64,000 nt of DNA, taken from the NCBI GenBank assembly GCA_937928595.1, contig CALGJV010000019.1:44373-108372 (forward strand), in the 5' to 3' direction. This document shows, piece by piece, positions 55,126-63,954 of this stretch (positions within the stretch are counted from its first letter, which is position 1; the number at the start of each line of letters is the position of its first letter). The stretch is from an uncultured Phycisphaerae bacterium (lineage in GTDB: Bacteria > Planctomycetota > Phycisphaerae > UBA1845 > Fen-1342). Under the pieces are notes generated by a model. The model saw only the letters and a list, made by a program, of their open reading frames with translations, did not search any database and was not told where the DNA came from. The translations under genes were made by a program, and so were the position numbers.

Positions 55126-55944
55126 ATGGCGACCCAGTACGAGATCGGCGTGATCGGCGCGGGCAACGCGGCCGAGGGCATCGTGCACGGCGTGCTGCGC
55201 AACAGCGTGCTGCTCGAAGACCGCATCATCGCCTCCGATCCGAACCCGCAGCGCCGCGAGCTGTTCGCCACGCGCTTCCACGTGGCGACCACCGACGACA
55301 ACCGCCACCTCGTGCGCGAGAGCTACATCCTGCTGCTGGCGGTCAAGCCGCAGCAGTACCGCGACGTCGTGTTCGGGTTCGCCGACCTCGTGCGGCCCGA
55401 CCACGTGCTCGTGTCGATCATGGCGGGCGTGTCGACGCGTTCGCTGGAGGACTGCTTTCCGCAGGTGCCGGCGCGCGTCGTGCGGGTGATGCCGAACCTC
55501 GCGTCGCACGTCGGCGCGGGCATGGCGGGCGTGTGCGCCGGGCGGCACGCGAGCGAAGCGGACCTGCTGCGGGCGCAGCGGATCTTCGACGCGGGCGGCA
55601 AGAGCGTGCCGATCACCGACGAGGCGCTGATGGACGCGGTGACGGCCGTGTCCGGCACCGGACCGGCGTACTACTACTTCTTCACCGAGGCCCTCATCGA
55701 GGCCGGGCGGCGGATCGGCCTGTCGCCGCAGTACGCGAACCTGCTCGCGCGGCAGACCGCGCTGGGCGCGGCGCGCATGATGCTCGAAACCGGCGAACCG
55801 CCGGAGGTCCTGCGGGCGAAGGTTACGTCGCCGGGCGGCACGACCGCCGCCGCGATGAGCGTCCTCAAGGACACGGCCGTGTTCGACCACGTCGTCGCCG
55901 CCGTCGAGGCCGCGTTCCGGCGGAGCCGCGAACTGGGGCGCTGA
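55126..55944 (+). CDS. proC: Pyrroline-5-carboxylate reductase
   Basis: This 272-aa protein has a Rossmann start (IGVIGAGNAAEGIVHGVL), VKPQQYRDV, VSIMAGVSTRSLEDC and RVMPNLASHVGAGM. The ProC signature VSGTGPAYYYFFTEAL and VTSPGGTTAAAMSVL are present. It reduces pyrroline-5-carboxylate to proline, the last step of proline synthesis. GGGAG 5 nt before ATG 55126 excludes the 24-residue upstream extension. TACAAT (55086-55091) is a probable -10. Other proline genes are not adjacent. Confidence 0.95.
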   Translation: MATQYEIGVIGAGNAAEGIVHGVLRNSVLLEDRIIASDPNPQRRELFATRFHVATTDDNRHLVRESYILLLAVKPQQYRDVVFGFADLVRPDHVLVSIMAGVSTRSLEDCFPQVPARVVRVMPNLASHVGAGMAGVCAGRHASEADLLRAQRIFDAGGKSVPITDEALMDAVTAVSGTGPAYYYFFTEALIEAGRRIGLSPQYANLLARQTALGAARMMLETGEPPEVLRAKVTSPGGTTAAAMSVLKDTAVFDHVVAAVEAAFRRSRELGR

Positions 55945-55977
55945 CGGGGCGGTGCCCGCGCGTCGCGAACCGCACGG

Positions 55978-56245
55978 AGCGGGTGGTGCGCAGCGGACAG
56001 TGAGCCCGGGGTATCGAGCGCCGAATGGCGAGTAGCGGACAGCGAGTGACCGGCCGCCGGCCGCGAGGCGCAGGGCGCGGGCTCACCGAAGCGCTCACCG
56101 CCGCTCCACGCTCGGACGCGACGCCCTCTCTCGCTCGCGCGCTCTCCTGATCGTTCGAGGCCCCGTCCTCGGTCTTGCAGCGCCGGGTGGGCTCGGCCGC
56201 ACGCAGAGCCGCTCGATCGCGCCAGCTCGATCCCTGAGTCCCTCC
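55978..56245 (-). repeat. Dispersed repeat copy A (inverted relative to copy B)
   Basis: The reverse complement aligns by eye along its whole length with 59068-59357. Shared blocks include gggact.aggga, ctgcgtgcggccgagccc, cccggcg.tgc and ctgcgc.ccaccc. It fills the gap between proC and the GH4 gene, almost touching both stop codons. No ORF or transposase; resembles a non-autonomous or RNA-type element. Confidence 0.75.
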
Positions 56246-56250
56246 GGCGC

Positions 56251-57558
56251 CTACTTCAGCGCCGGAATGAACTCCCTCTCCGCCTCGAACAGCTCCAGCG
56301 CCAGCGCCCGGATCTCGGCCGGGCTGCACACGGCCGCCGTCAGCGGGTCGAGCGTCAGCGCGTAGATGGCCTTCTCGCGGCTTCGCTCCAGGATCGCCTG
56401 CACCGTCAGGTCGAACATCTGCATGTTGGCGTTGCACAGCGCGGCGAGCTGCGACGGCAGACGGCCGAAGTGCGTCGGGTGGATGCCGTGGCGATCGACC
56501 AGGCAGGCGACCTCGACGCAACCGTCCCGCGGCAGGTTCTCGATCAGCCCCGTGTTCGGCACGTTGCCGTGGATGACGTACGGCGTGTGCGTCTCGCGGG
56601 CGTGAATAATGTAGCTGGCGTACTCCGGGCTGCGCTCGGTCTTGAGTTCCTCCTGTCCGGCCAGCACGCGCTGCCGCCACTCATCGCACTCGCGCCGCCA
56701 GGTCGGCCAATTGTCGGCGTAGAAGCTCTCGCCGCCCAGGTATCCGGCCCGGCAGTAGCGGTCGATCAGCTCGCGCCGCTTGCGGTAGTACGGCACGTAC
56801 TCGGAGAAGTGCCCGCTGGACTCGGTCACGAACGCACCGAAGTGCAGCATCATGTCGAAGCGGACCGGGTCCTTCTCCCACAGCTCGCGCGACTCCTGCA
56901 CCCGGCGGCACAGCAGCGGGTAGAGGTTCTGCCCGCGGTGGGCCAGGTGCACGAACCACGACATGTGGTTGATGCCGCCGCAGCGCCACTCCAGCTCCGC
57001 GTACGGGACGCCCGCGTACTCCGCAAGCTGCCGGCTGCTGCCCTGCACCGAGTGGCACAGCCCCACGACGCGCATGCGGCTGGCCCGGGCGGCCGCGAGG
57101 CACAGCATGTTCATCGGGTTCGTGTAGTTCAGCACCCACGCGTCGGGGCACAGTTCCTCGCAGTCGCGCAGCACCTCGAGCCAGACCGGGACGGTGCGCA
57201 GCGCCTTCATGAGCCCGCCCGGCCCGATCGTGTCGCCGATGCACTGCGAGATGCCGTATTTGAGCGGAATGTCGTTGTCGTGGCGCACCGTCGCCGTGCC
57301 GGACACCTCGATGCAGTTGATGACGTAATCGGCCCCGCGCAGCGCGGCCCGGCGGTCGGCCGTCGCTTTCACCGTCCAGCGTCCGCCGCCGACCCGCTCG
57401 GCCACCTTCTGCACGACGCCGGTCGACAGCGCCAGGCGTTCGGCGTCGATGTCCACGAGGCGGAACTCGCCGCCGCCGATCTCGGGCACCTGCATGACGT
57501 CCACGGCGAGGTAGCGGGTGAAACCGCTGCCCGCCCCGAGAAAACAGATGTTGGGCAT
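56251..57558 (-). CDS. GH4-family alpha-glucosidase/galactosidase
   Basis: This 435-aa protein is a GH4 enzyme, which hydrolyses glycosides by NAD+-dependent oxidation and elimination with Mn2+. Motifs are the Rossmann NICFLGAGSGFTRYL, VINCIEVSG, LNYTNPMNMLCLA, metal-ligand Cys and His (GLCHSVQ; GINHMSW), and a C-terminal EVACLVDRHGIHP. Family members act on alpha-glucosides, galactosides or glucuronides; the specific one is not assigned. GGAG lies 6 nt before ATG 57558. It is divergent from the Gfo/Idh gene and with it is enclosed by two inverted repeats. Confidence 0.92.
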   Translation of the reverse strand: MPNICFLGAGSGFTRYLAVDVMQVPEIGGGEFRLVDIDAERLALSTGVVQKVAERVGGGRWTVKATADRRAALRGADYVINCIEVSGTATVRHDNDIPLKYGISQCIGDTIGPGGLMKALRTVPVWLEVLRDCEELCPDAWVLNYTNPMNMLCLAAARASRMRVVGLCHSVQGSSRQLAEYAGVPYAELEWRCGGINHMSWFVHLAHRGQNLYPLLCRRVQESRELWEKDPVRFDMMLHFGAFVTESSGHFSEYVPYYRKRRELIDRYCRAGYLGGESFYADNWPTWRRECDEWRQRVLAGQEELKTERSPEYASYIIHARETHTPYVIHGNVPNTGLIENLPRDGCVEVACLVDRHGIHPTHFGRLPSQLAALCNANMQMFDLTVQAILERSREKAIYALTLDPLTAAVCSPAEIRALALELFEAEREFIPALK

Positions 57559-57744
57559 GGAGCGCTCCAGGGTTGCGTCGTGCCTGCGAAAACGCGCAGT
57601 TTACCCGCGCGCCCCGGGGCCCCGCCACGCACCCGCCAGCGGGCGCCGACCCGGGGCCCTGTGAAGCGAGCGCAGCGGGCAGTACGCTGCGGCCCGGTGC
57701 GACGCTCGTCCGCCCCGGACGGCCCGCCCCCCGCGAGACGCACC

Positions 57745-59019
57745 ATGCCGACAACGAAGCGCATCTCCCGTCGACGGTTCCTGAAGTCCGCCGCCGCGCT
57801 GGCGGCTGCGCCGTACGTCCTGTCCGGCCGCGCTCGGGGGCGCCTGGCCCCGAGCGAGCGGATCACGCTGGGCGTGATCGGCGTGGGCAACATGGGCGCG
57901 ATTCACCTGCCCGGCCTGCTGGGCAACCGCGAGCTGCAAATCGTCGCGGTGTGCGACGTGGACCGCCGCAAGCGCGAGGCGGCGAAGCAGGCGGTCGAAG
58001 AGCACTACGGCGCGGACCGCCCGGCCGGCTGGAAGGGCTGCGACGCGTACAACGAGTACGAGCGCATCCTCGAGCGCCCGGACATCGACGCGGTGCTGAC
58101 GGCCGTGCCCGACCACTGGCACGCCATCATCGCCGTCGCGGCCTGCCGCGCGGGCAAGGACATCTACGGCGAGAAGCCGCTGTCGCTGACGATCCGCGAG
58201 GCCGATGCGATGGTGGCGGCGGCGCGCCGCTACGGCCGGGTGTTTCAGACCGGCAGCCAGCAGCGCTCCGACGCCAATTTCCGCTTCGCCTGCGAGCTGG
58301 TCCGCAGCGGCCGGATCGGCCGGGTGCGGACGGTGCATGTGGGCGTGGGGGGGCCGTCGCAGGAGAAGTACCTGCCGGAGGAGCCGGTTCCGGAGGGGTT
58401 CGACTGGGACCGCTGGCAGGGGCCGGCACCGTGGTACCCGTACAACGGCGAGCGATGCAGCGGCAGCTTCGGCGGCGGCTGGCGGTTCATCCGGAACTAC
58501 TCCGGCGGCATGATGACCGACTGGGGCGCGCACCACTTCGACATCGCGCAGTGGGGCCTGGGGATGGACGGGTCGGGCCCGGTCGAGATCATTCCGCCGA
58601 ACCGGGCCGAGTCGAAGACGCTGACGTACCGGTACGCTGGCGGCGTGACGATGTACCACGGCGGAGCGAACGGCATCCTCTTTACCGGCACCGACGGCAA
58701 GATCGAGGTCAACCGCGGGTACTTCCGCACGTGGCCCGAGGATCTCGGCAAGGAGCCGCTGGCACCGCACGAGGTGCATCTGTACGAGAGCCCCGGGCAC
58801 GTGCAGGACTGGATCGACTGCATCCGCGCGCGCCGTCGGCCGGTCGCGGACGTGGCCATCGGCGCCAGCTCGGTCACGGTCTGCCACCTCGGCAACATCG
58901 CGTGGTGGTTGGGCCGGACGCTGCGGTGGGACCCGCAAAAGCGCGAACTGCTTGGCGACGCGGCCGCGGCCCGCTGGCTCGACCGGCCGAAGCGGGCGCC
59001 GTACTTCATGCCGGAGTAG
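57745..59019 (+). CDS. Tat-exported Gfo/Idh/MocA-family oxidoreductase
   Basis: This 424-aa protein has a twin-arginine leader (SRRRFLKSAAALAAAPYVLSG). The NAD-binding fold is LGVIGVGNMGAIHLPGL, VAVCDVDRRK and the catalytic-lysine motif GEKPLSL. The C-terminal substrate domain has SGGMMTDWGAHHFDIAQW. Planctomycetes carry large families of these secreted dehydrogenases, thought to act on sugars or inositols. The adjacent NAD-dependent GH4 enzyme suggests a joint carbohydrate role, but the two would be in different compartments. ATG 57745; the ribosome binding site is weak. Confidence 0.9.
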   Translation: MPTTKRISRRRFLKSAAALAAAPYVLSGRARGRLAPSERITLGVIGVGNMGAIHLPGLLGNRELQIVAVCDVDRRKREAAKQAVEEHYGADRPAGWKGCDAYNEYERILERPDIDAVLTAVPDHWHAIIAVAACRAGKDIYGEKPLSLTIREADAMVAAARRYGRVFQTGSQQRSDANFRFACELVRSGRIGRVRTVHVGVGGPSQEKYLPEEPVPEGFDWDRWQGPAPWYPYNGERCSGSFGGGWRFIRNYSGGMMTDWGAHHFDIAQWGLGMDGSGPVEIIPPNRAESKTLTYRYAGGVTMYHGGANGILFTGTDGKIEVNRGYFRTWPEDLGKEPLAPHEVHLYESPGHVQDWIDCIRARRRPVADVAIGASSVTVCHLGNIAWWLGRTLRWDPQKRELLGDAAAARWLDRPKRAPYFMPE

Positions 59020-59067
59020 CGCGCATGGAATGGCCGCCGAGACACGAAGCCGCGGAGCGGCCGTGCA

Positions 59068-59357
59068 AGGGACTGAGGGATTGAGGGATTGAGCTTGCGC
59101 GATTGGGCGGCGCTGCGTGCGGCCGAGCCCGCCCGGCGATGCGGGACCGAGGACGAGGCATTGAGAGATCAAGAGAGCGAGAGAGCAAGAGCGGGCGAGA
59201 GCGGGCGTCGCTTCATAGCGCGAAGCGCCGGCGAGCGTTTCGGTCGACCCGCGCCGTCCGCCTCGCCGCCTGTGCCTGGTTACTCGCTATTCGCTACTCG
59301 CGATTCGGTACTCGACAAGCGCCACTCGCCCTGCGCTCTTCTCTGCGCGCCACCCAC
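59068..59357 (+). repeat. Dispersed repeat copy B
   Basis: Forward copy of the repeat at 55978-56245. Its 3' part is a run of short near-repeats of actcgct/attcgct. It ends about 75 nt before the HEAT-repeat gene. In translation both copies give a similar nonsense peptide (AALRAAEPxRRC.TED); this is not evidence for a gene. Confidence 0.75.
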
Positions 59358-59430
59358 GGATCGCCGCTCGCGGCTCGGCGCTCGCTACGCACAACTCGCT
59401 GCTTCCTCGTGGTCTCGACGGGAGCGCCCC

Positions 59431-62148
59431 ATGACGCGACACACCGTGATTGCGCTCGTGTTCGCCCTGTTGGCCGCGGTGACCGCGGCCCGCGGCGATG
59501 ACGCACTCGACCGCCTCGTGGCCGAGCTGTCCGGCGCTGCGCCGGCCCCGGTCCGCGCGGAGACCGAGCTGCGGGCCGCCTACGCCCGGGTGCTGACGGC
59601 GTTGATCCCCGGCATGGCCGCGGAAACGCTGCCCGACCGCGCGAAACCGCAAACGGCGGTCGAGCGGATCGCGCTGCATGCGTCGCGGCCCGGCGCCGAG
59701 CCCGAGCGGGCCGCGCTGTCCGCCGAGATGGCCGCGCGGGTCGCTGCCGACGTGCCGAACGCGGCCCGCCTGTGGCTGCTGCGCCAGCTGGAGCGCATCG
59801 GCAGCGCGGAGGCCGTGCCGGCGCTGGCGAAGCTCCTGGCCGATCCGGACCCGGCGCTGCGCGACGCCGCGCGGCGCGCGCTGGTCGGCAACCCGTCGCC
59901 CGCCGCCGTCGCGGCCCTGCGGGATGCGTGCGTCAACGCGGTGGACGAGGCCGGGCGCGTTGCCGCGCTGCACAGCCTCGCCGCCCGCCTCGACTGGCAA
60001 CTGCCGATTCCGCAGGACAGCGAGCAAATGCGAACGATGGGCATGCTCAAGGCGCTCGACGCCTCGAACGGCAGCTCGGTTGTCGAGCGCGAGGCGCTCT
60101 GGGTGGCCTGGGGCGCGCTGGGCGATGCAAAGTGCCTGCTGGAGCCGACACGGCGGTATGCCGACCGGGGCCCTGGATCGCAGGCGGACCCTGACCCGCG
60201 CATCCGCAACGCGGCCGCGCGGGCCGTGCTGCGCATTCTCGAGCGCGCGTGGCGCAGCGACGATCCGCTGCGCGCGGCCAACCTGTACTGGGACGTGTGG
60301 GAAGCGCCGCTGGACCGAACGGTGCGGGTCGCGGGCCTGCTCGGCTTCACGCGGGCGGCGGCCCAGCTACAAGGCGCGACACGGGACCGTGCGCTGCGGC
60401 GGGTGGTTGAATCGCTCCGCGATCCCGACCCCTGCATCCGCCTGGCCCTGATTCCCGAGCTGGAGTCCTTGCCGGATGCGCCCATTACAACGGCACTGCT
60501 CGACCGGCTCGCGGTCGCCCCGCCGGCGGAGCAGGTCGTGATCGTCGCGGTTCTCGGCGCGCGCGGCGATGCGGCTGCCCGACCGGCCGTGCTCGCGTTG
60601 CTGGCGGCCGACGCCGACGCCGTGCGCACGGCGTCGGCCCGGGCGCTCGTGACACTCGGCGACCGCGACACGGCCGTGACGCTGGCCCGAACCGCGGGCG
60701 CCGCGGGGGGAGCGGTGCGCGACGCGGTTGGCTGGGCGCTGGGGCGGCTGAACGCCGAGGGCGTCGACGCCGCGCTCCGCGCGGCGCTCGCTTCGGAGCC
60801 GCCGCCCGTGCGGGCCGAAGCGCTCCGCGCGCTGGCCGCGCGGCGCTGCCGGGACGCCGTGCCGGACTGCCTCGCGCAGACGAACGACGCCGATGTGGCC
60901 GTGCAGATCGCCGCCTGCGAGGCGCTGCGCGCACTCGCGCCGTTCGAGCGGGCCGACGAGCTGGTGGCGGTGCTGCTCGCAGCGGACGACGCCGCCGTGG
61001 TCGCGGCTGCGCTGGACGCGGTCGTCGCGGCGTGTAACCGGGCGCCCGACGCCGCGGCGCGGGCGGTGCCCCTGCTGGCAGCGTGGGATCGCGGCTCGGT
61101 TGCGCACCGCGTACGGCTCGCGCCGGGGCTGGCGCGGGTCGGCGGCGCGGCGGCGCTGGACCGCCTGTGCACCGCGCGTCGCACGGACGCGGCGGACCTC
61201 GTGGATGCCGCCGTGCGGGCGCTGGCCGCCTGGCCCGATGCGCTGGCACTCGACGAGTTGCGGGATCTGGCAGAAAGGGCCGATAAACCCACGCATCGCA
61301 TCCTCGCGCTGCGGGGCTATGTGCGGCTGCTGGAGTTGCCGAGCGCGCGCCCACCGGCCGAGACGGTGCAGCTCCTGCGCGGGGCGCTGCGGCTCGCCGC
61401 GCGCCCGGAGGAGCGTACGCTCGTGCTGGGGGCCGTGGGGAAAGTGTCGGATGCCGCCGCGCTGGCGTTCGCGCGGGAGTGCCTGGCTGACGCGGAGCTG
61501 CGGCCGGTGGCCGAGACGACGGTGGTGAGCGTCGCGCAGCTCATCGGGCTGCTGGAGCCGGAGGCGGCGCGGGCGGCGCTGGAGGAAATCCGCCGGAGCA
61601 CCGCCGGCGACGCCACGCGCCAGCGGGCGGAGGAGGTGCTGGGGCGGCTCCGGCAGACGCAGGGGCGCGTGGTGCGGTGGCTCGGCAGCGGGCCGTACTT
61701 CGAGTCCGGGCGCGAGTGGGCGTGGGTCTTCGATCATCCGTTCGCGCCGGAGGAGGGTGACGGCCGGGACGCGACGTGGCAGGTGCTGCGGCCGACGAAT
61801 CCGCAGGCGCCGTGGGTGTTCGACCTGGATGCGTTCAACGGGCCGGCCCGCTGTTTCTACGTGCGCTGCGCGGTGCGGTCGCCGCGGGCCCAGCCGGCGC
61901 AGCTCCAGGTGGGCAGCGACGACGGCGTGCGGGTTTGGCTGAACGGGGTGTTAGTGCACGAGGCGCGGCTGACGCGGGCGCACAACGTGCTGGGCGACAA
62001 GGTGGCGGTGGAGCTGCGGGCGGGCTGGAACGTGCTGCTGCTGAAGATCGTGCAGGTGGGCGGGGCGTGGCAGTTCTCGGCCGCGGTGCGTGCGCCGGAC
62101 GGCGGACCGCTGGACGGGCTGGAGCTGGCGCTCGAACCGACGGAATAA
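59431..62148 (+). CDS. Secreted HEAT-repeat protein with C-terminal PA14/lectin-like domain
   Basis: This protein of about 905 aa has a signal peptide (VIALVFALLAAVTAARG). Some 12-15 HEAT-like helical repeats run from about 110 to 740 (SAEAVPALAKLLADPDPALRDAARRAL and similar). The C-terminal ~150 residues form a beta domain (FNGPARCFYVRCAVRSP, LQVGSDDGVRVWLNGVLVHE, LRAGWNVLLLKIVQVGGAWQFS) typical of planctomycete PVC-type sugar-binding modules. GGGAG 7 nt before ATG 59431 excludes an upstream extension into repeat copy B. Likely an exported scaffold or binding protein. Confidence 0.78.
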   Translation: MTRHTVIALVFALLAAVTAARGDDALDRLVAELSGAAPAPVRAETELRAAYARVLTALIPGMAAETLPDRAKPQTAVERIALHASRPGAEPERAALSAEMAARVAADVPNAARLWLLRQLERIGSAEAVPALAKLLADPDPALRDAARRALVGNPSPAAVAALRDACVNAVDEAGRVAALHSLAARLDWQLPIPQDSEQMRTMGMLKALDASNGSSVVEREALWVAWGALGDAKCLLEPTRRYADRGPGSQADPDPRIRNAAARAVLRILERAWRSDDPLRAANLYWDVWEAPLDRTVRVAGLLGFTRAAAQLQGATRDRALRRVVESLRDPDPCIRLALIPELESLPDAPITTALLDRLAVAPPAEQVVIVAVLGARGDAAARPAVLALLAADADAVRTASARALVTLGDRDTAVTLARTAGAAGGAVRDAVGWALGRLNAEGVDAALRAALASEPPPVRAEALRALAARRCRDAVPDCLAQTNDADVAVQIAACEALRALAPFERADELVAVLLAADDAAVVAAALDAVVAACNRAPDAAARAVPLLAAWDRGSVAHRVRLAPGLARVGGAAALDRLCTARRTDAADLVDAAVRALAAWPDALALDELRDLAERADKPTHRILALRGYVRLLELPSARPPAETVQLLRGALRLAARPEERTLVLGAVGKVSDAAALAFARECLADAELRPVAETTVVSVAQLIGLLEPEAARAALEEIRRSTAGDATRQRAEEVLGRLRQTQGRVVRWLGSGPYFESGREWAWVFDHPFAPEEGDGRDATWQVLRPTNPQAPWVFDLDAFNGPARCFYVRCAVRSPRAQPAQLQVGSDDGVRVWLNGVLVHEARLTRAHNVLGDKVAVELRAGWNVLLLKIVQVGGAWQFSAAVRAPDGGPLDGLELALEPTE

Positions 62149-62305
62149 CCCGGCCCGCTGCCCGGTGCCGGCGTTCGTCCGCACGCTGGCCCGCCGCGCG
62201 GCCGGCCGACCAGCGCAGTCGCGGCGCAGAAAGCGAGCCGTCCGCCCTGCCGCGTGTGCAGTTCGAACGGCTCGGCAGAAACCGGGTCGCTAACGACGGC
62301 CGTGC

Positions 62306-63181
62306 TTACCGCTGCGACCGCCGCACCAGAGTCAGCCCCAGCAGGCCGACGAGGCCCAGGAGCCCGGCGCCGGGTTCGGGCACCACCTCGAAGTTAGTCT
62401 CTGAGACCGCGGATCCGACGAATCCGAACGTCACCGTGTCAACGGCGCCTTTGAACGGCCCCCAGCCGCTGCCGACACCGAGGCTGAAGCCGAGCACGGC
62501 GCTGTCCGCGTTGACGCTCGAGGAAACCAGACCGTTGGTCCAGTTGCTAAGGGAATTGTTGTAGCCCCCGAAGGCGAAGCCGAGGCCAAGGCCGAAGTTC
62601 CACACGTTCGCACCCAGGCCCCCGTTGTAGGCGAAAATGTCGTCAAAGACCCACGTGTTGGTCGGGACCACGCCACCGTTGTACGCTCGCTCGAACACCA
62701 GGCCGCCGCGGTCGCCGGTCGTGCTCAAGTCGCCGTCCGCGTCGAGCAAAATGCGAATGACCGGGTGCTGGACGGCGCTGTTGGTGCTGACGGCGTCGCG
62801 GTACCACTCGTAGCTGAGGGAGGTGAGGTCGCCCAGGCGTCCGAGCACGCCCGTGGCGACGAAGTTGCTAAACACGTTCGTGCCACCAGCGAGGTACTCG
62901 ACATCAGCCTTGGAGCTGTTCCCACCGGGCCCGAACTGCGTCTCGAGATACGCCGAGCCGTTCCCGTTACGGGCGTAGGTGCCATTAATACCGACCACGC
63001 CGCTGTTGCGAACGTTGTTGTAGTACCAGCCTGAGCCGCCGACGCCTTGGCCGAGGTTCACGGTCGTCGGATTCGTGAATGCGTCCCCACCGAGGCCGTT
63101 CGAGTATACGACTGCACCCTGCGCGGTCACGACCGCGCCAAACGCCGCCCATGCCCATGCCAGACGGACTATGCCCTGCAT
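62306..63181 (-). CDS. PEP-CTERM-anchored exported protein
   Basis: This 291-aa protein has a signal peptide (WAWAAFGAVVTAQG), an Asn/Gly-rich beta-type body (low charge, LETQFGPGGNSSK, YNGGLGANVWNFGLGLGF) and a C-terminal sorting tail. The tail reads VPEPGAGLLGLVGLLGLTLVRRSQR in segments: PEP motif, hydrophobic helix, Arg cluster. Such tails direct export and processing by exosortase, often with exopolysaccharide. No exosortase gene is in the window. GGGAGGAG 6 nt before ATG 63181 sets the start. Confidence 0.92.
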   Translation of the reverse strand: MQGIVRLAWAWAAFGAVVTAQGAVVYSNGLGGDAFTNPTTVNLGQGVGGSGWYYNNVRNSGVVGINGTYARNGNGSAYLETQFGPGGNSSKADVEYLAGGTNVFSNFVATGVLGRLGDLTSLSYEWYRDAVSTNSAVQHPVIRILLDADGDLSTTGDRGGLVFERAYNGGVVPTNTWVFDDIFAYNGGLGANVWNFGLGLGFAFGGYNNSLSNWTNGLVSSSVNADSAVLGFSLGVGSGWGPFKGAVDTVTFGFVGSAVSETNFEVVPEPGAGLLGLVGLLGLTLVRRSQR

Positions 63182-63195
63182 GATTTTCTCCTCCC

Positions 63196-63210
63196 GCGGC
63201 TTTTCGCCGC
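63196..63210. promoter_or_regulatory. Hairpin beside the PEP-CTERM ribosome binding site
   Basis: GCGGC TTTTC GCCGC (plus strand) forms a short hairpin that, in the minus-strand mRNA, lies directly upstream of GGGAGGAG and could modulate translation or mRNA stability. Confidence 0.4.
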
Positions 63211-63291
63211 AACTCGCATAAATGGAACGCGGAAAGGCCCCCGTTTATCGGTGCCAACTGCATTGACCGCCCCACGCAGGCGACTAGAACA

Positions 63292-63320
63292 ATAGTACCA
63301 CGGCACGGCCGTGTTGGCAA
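63292..63320 (-). promoter_or_regulatory. Sigma-70-like promoter of the PEP-CTERM gene
   Basis: Minus strand: TTGCCA (63320-63315), 17-nt spacer, TACTAT (63297-63292). It predicts a leader of about 100 nt. Confidence 0.55.
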
Positions 63321-63403
63321 GTGGCTCCGGGGTGCGACTCGGAATACGCTCCACGGGACCAATCGTGACTTGATGCCGACCACGGGCGGCCTCACGCGCG
63401 CGG

Positions 63404-63862
63404 CGCGGGCCGGTCTATGACGCGTTGGCGGTCCGGCGTTTCGAGTTTGTCCCGCTGTGGGGCCTGGCCGTGTTCCTGCTCTACGCCCGCCGGCTGAGCG
63501 GGTGTGAGGTGGCCGGCATCTTCCGCACCAGTTGGGAGAGCGTGTTCCGCGCCGTGGCTTGGGTGGTCGAATATGGCCTGGCGCACCGGGATTTGAGCGG
63601 GATTACCGCCATGGGCGTGGACGAGGTGCAGTTCCAGAAGGGCCACCGCTACCTGACCGTGGTCTACCAGATCGACAGCGCCTGCCGCCGGCTGTTGTGG
63701 CTGGGCCCGGAACGGACCGCCAAGACGCTGCTGCGGTTCTTCCGGATGCTGGGCCGTGAGCGGACGGCGGCGCTGCCATTCGTCTGCCGCGACATCTGGC
63801 AGCCGTACCTGAGGGTCATCGCCCAGAAGGCCGGGCAGGCCCTGCACATCCTGGACCGTTAA
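63404..63862 (+). pseudogene. Truncated ISL3-family transposase
   Basis: From about 63404 the frame reads RRGPVYDALAVRRFEFVPLWGLAVFLLYARR, then jumps to LSGCEVAGIFRTSWESVFRAV and continues GITAMGVDEVQFQKGHRYLTVVYQID. The intact family carries an additional ~60-residue zinc-ribbon segment between YARR and the later ARRLSW; it seems deleted between the repeated ARR. The first acidic active-site residue (GVDE) is present. The frame ends at a TAA (63860) in 'HILDR', where the family continues for at least 150 more residues. The N-terminal zinc ribbon is also missing. A non-functional remnant. Confidence 0.82.
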
Positions 63863-63883
63863 CAGTCCGCCGCAAAAGTCTCC

Positions 63884-63912
63884 TTGACAGCGACATCTAG
63901 AGTTGCTAGACT
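63884..63912 (+). promoter_or_regulatory. Near-consensus promoter of the right-edge transposase
   Basis: TTGACA (63884-63889), 17-nt spacer, TAGACT (63907-63912). About 40 nt upstream of ATG 63955. Confidence 0.65.
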
Positions 63913-63954
63913 TCGTGACCGTTTGAGAGGATTGGGGCAGGAGAGGATGCGGAT

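Noticed and set aside
59089..59430. N-terminal extension of the HEAT-repeat protein
   Set aside because: This segment is the dispersed repeat; a signal peptide and GGGAG site support ATG 59431.
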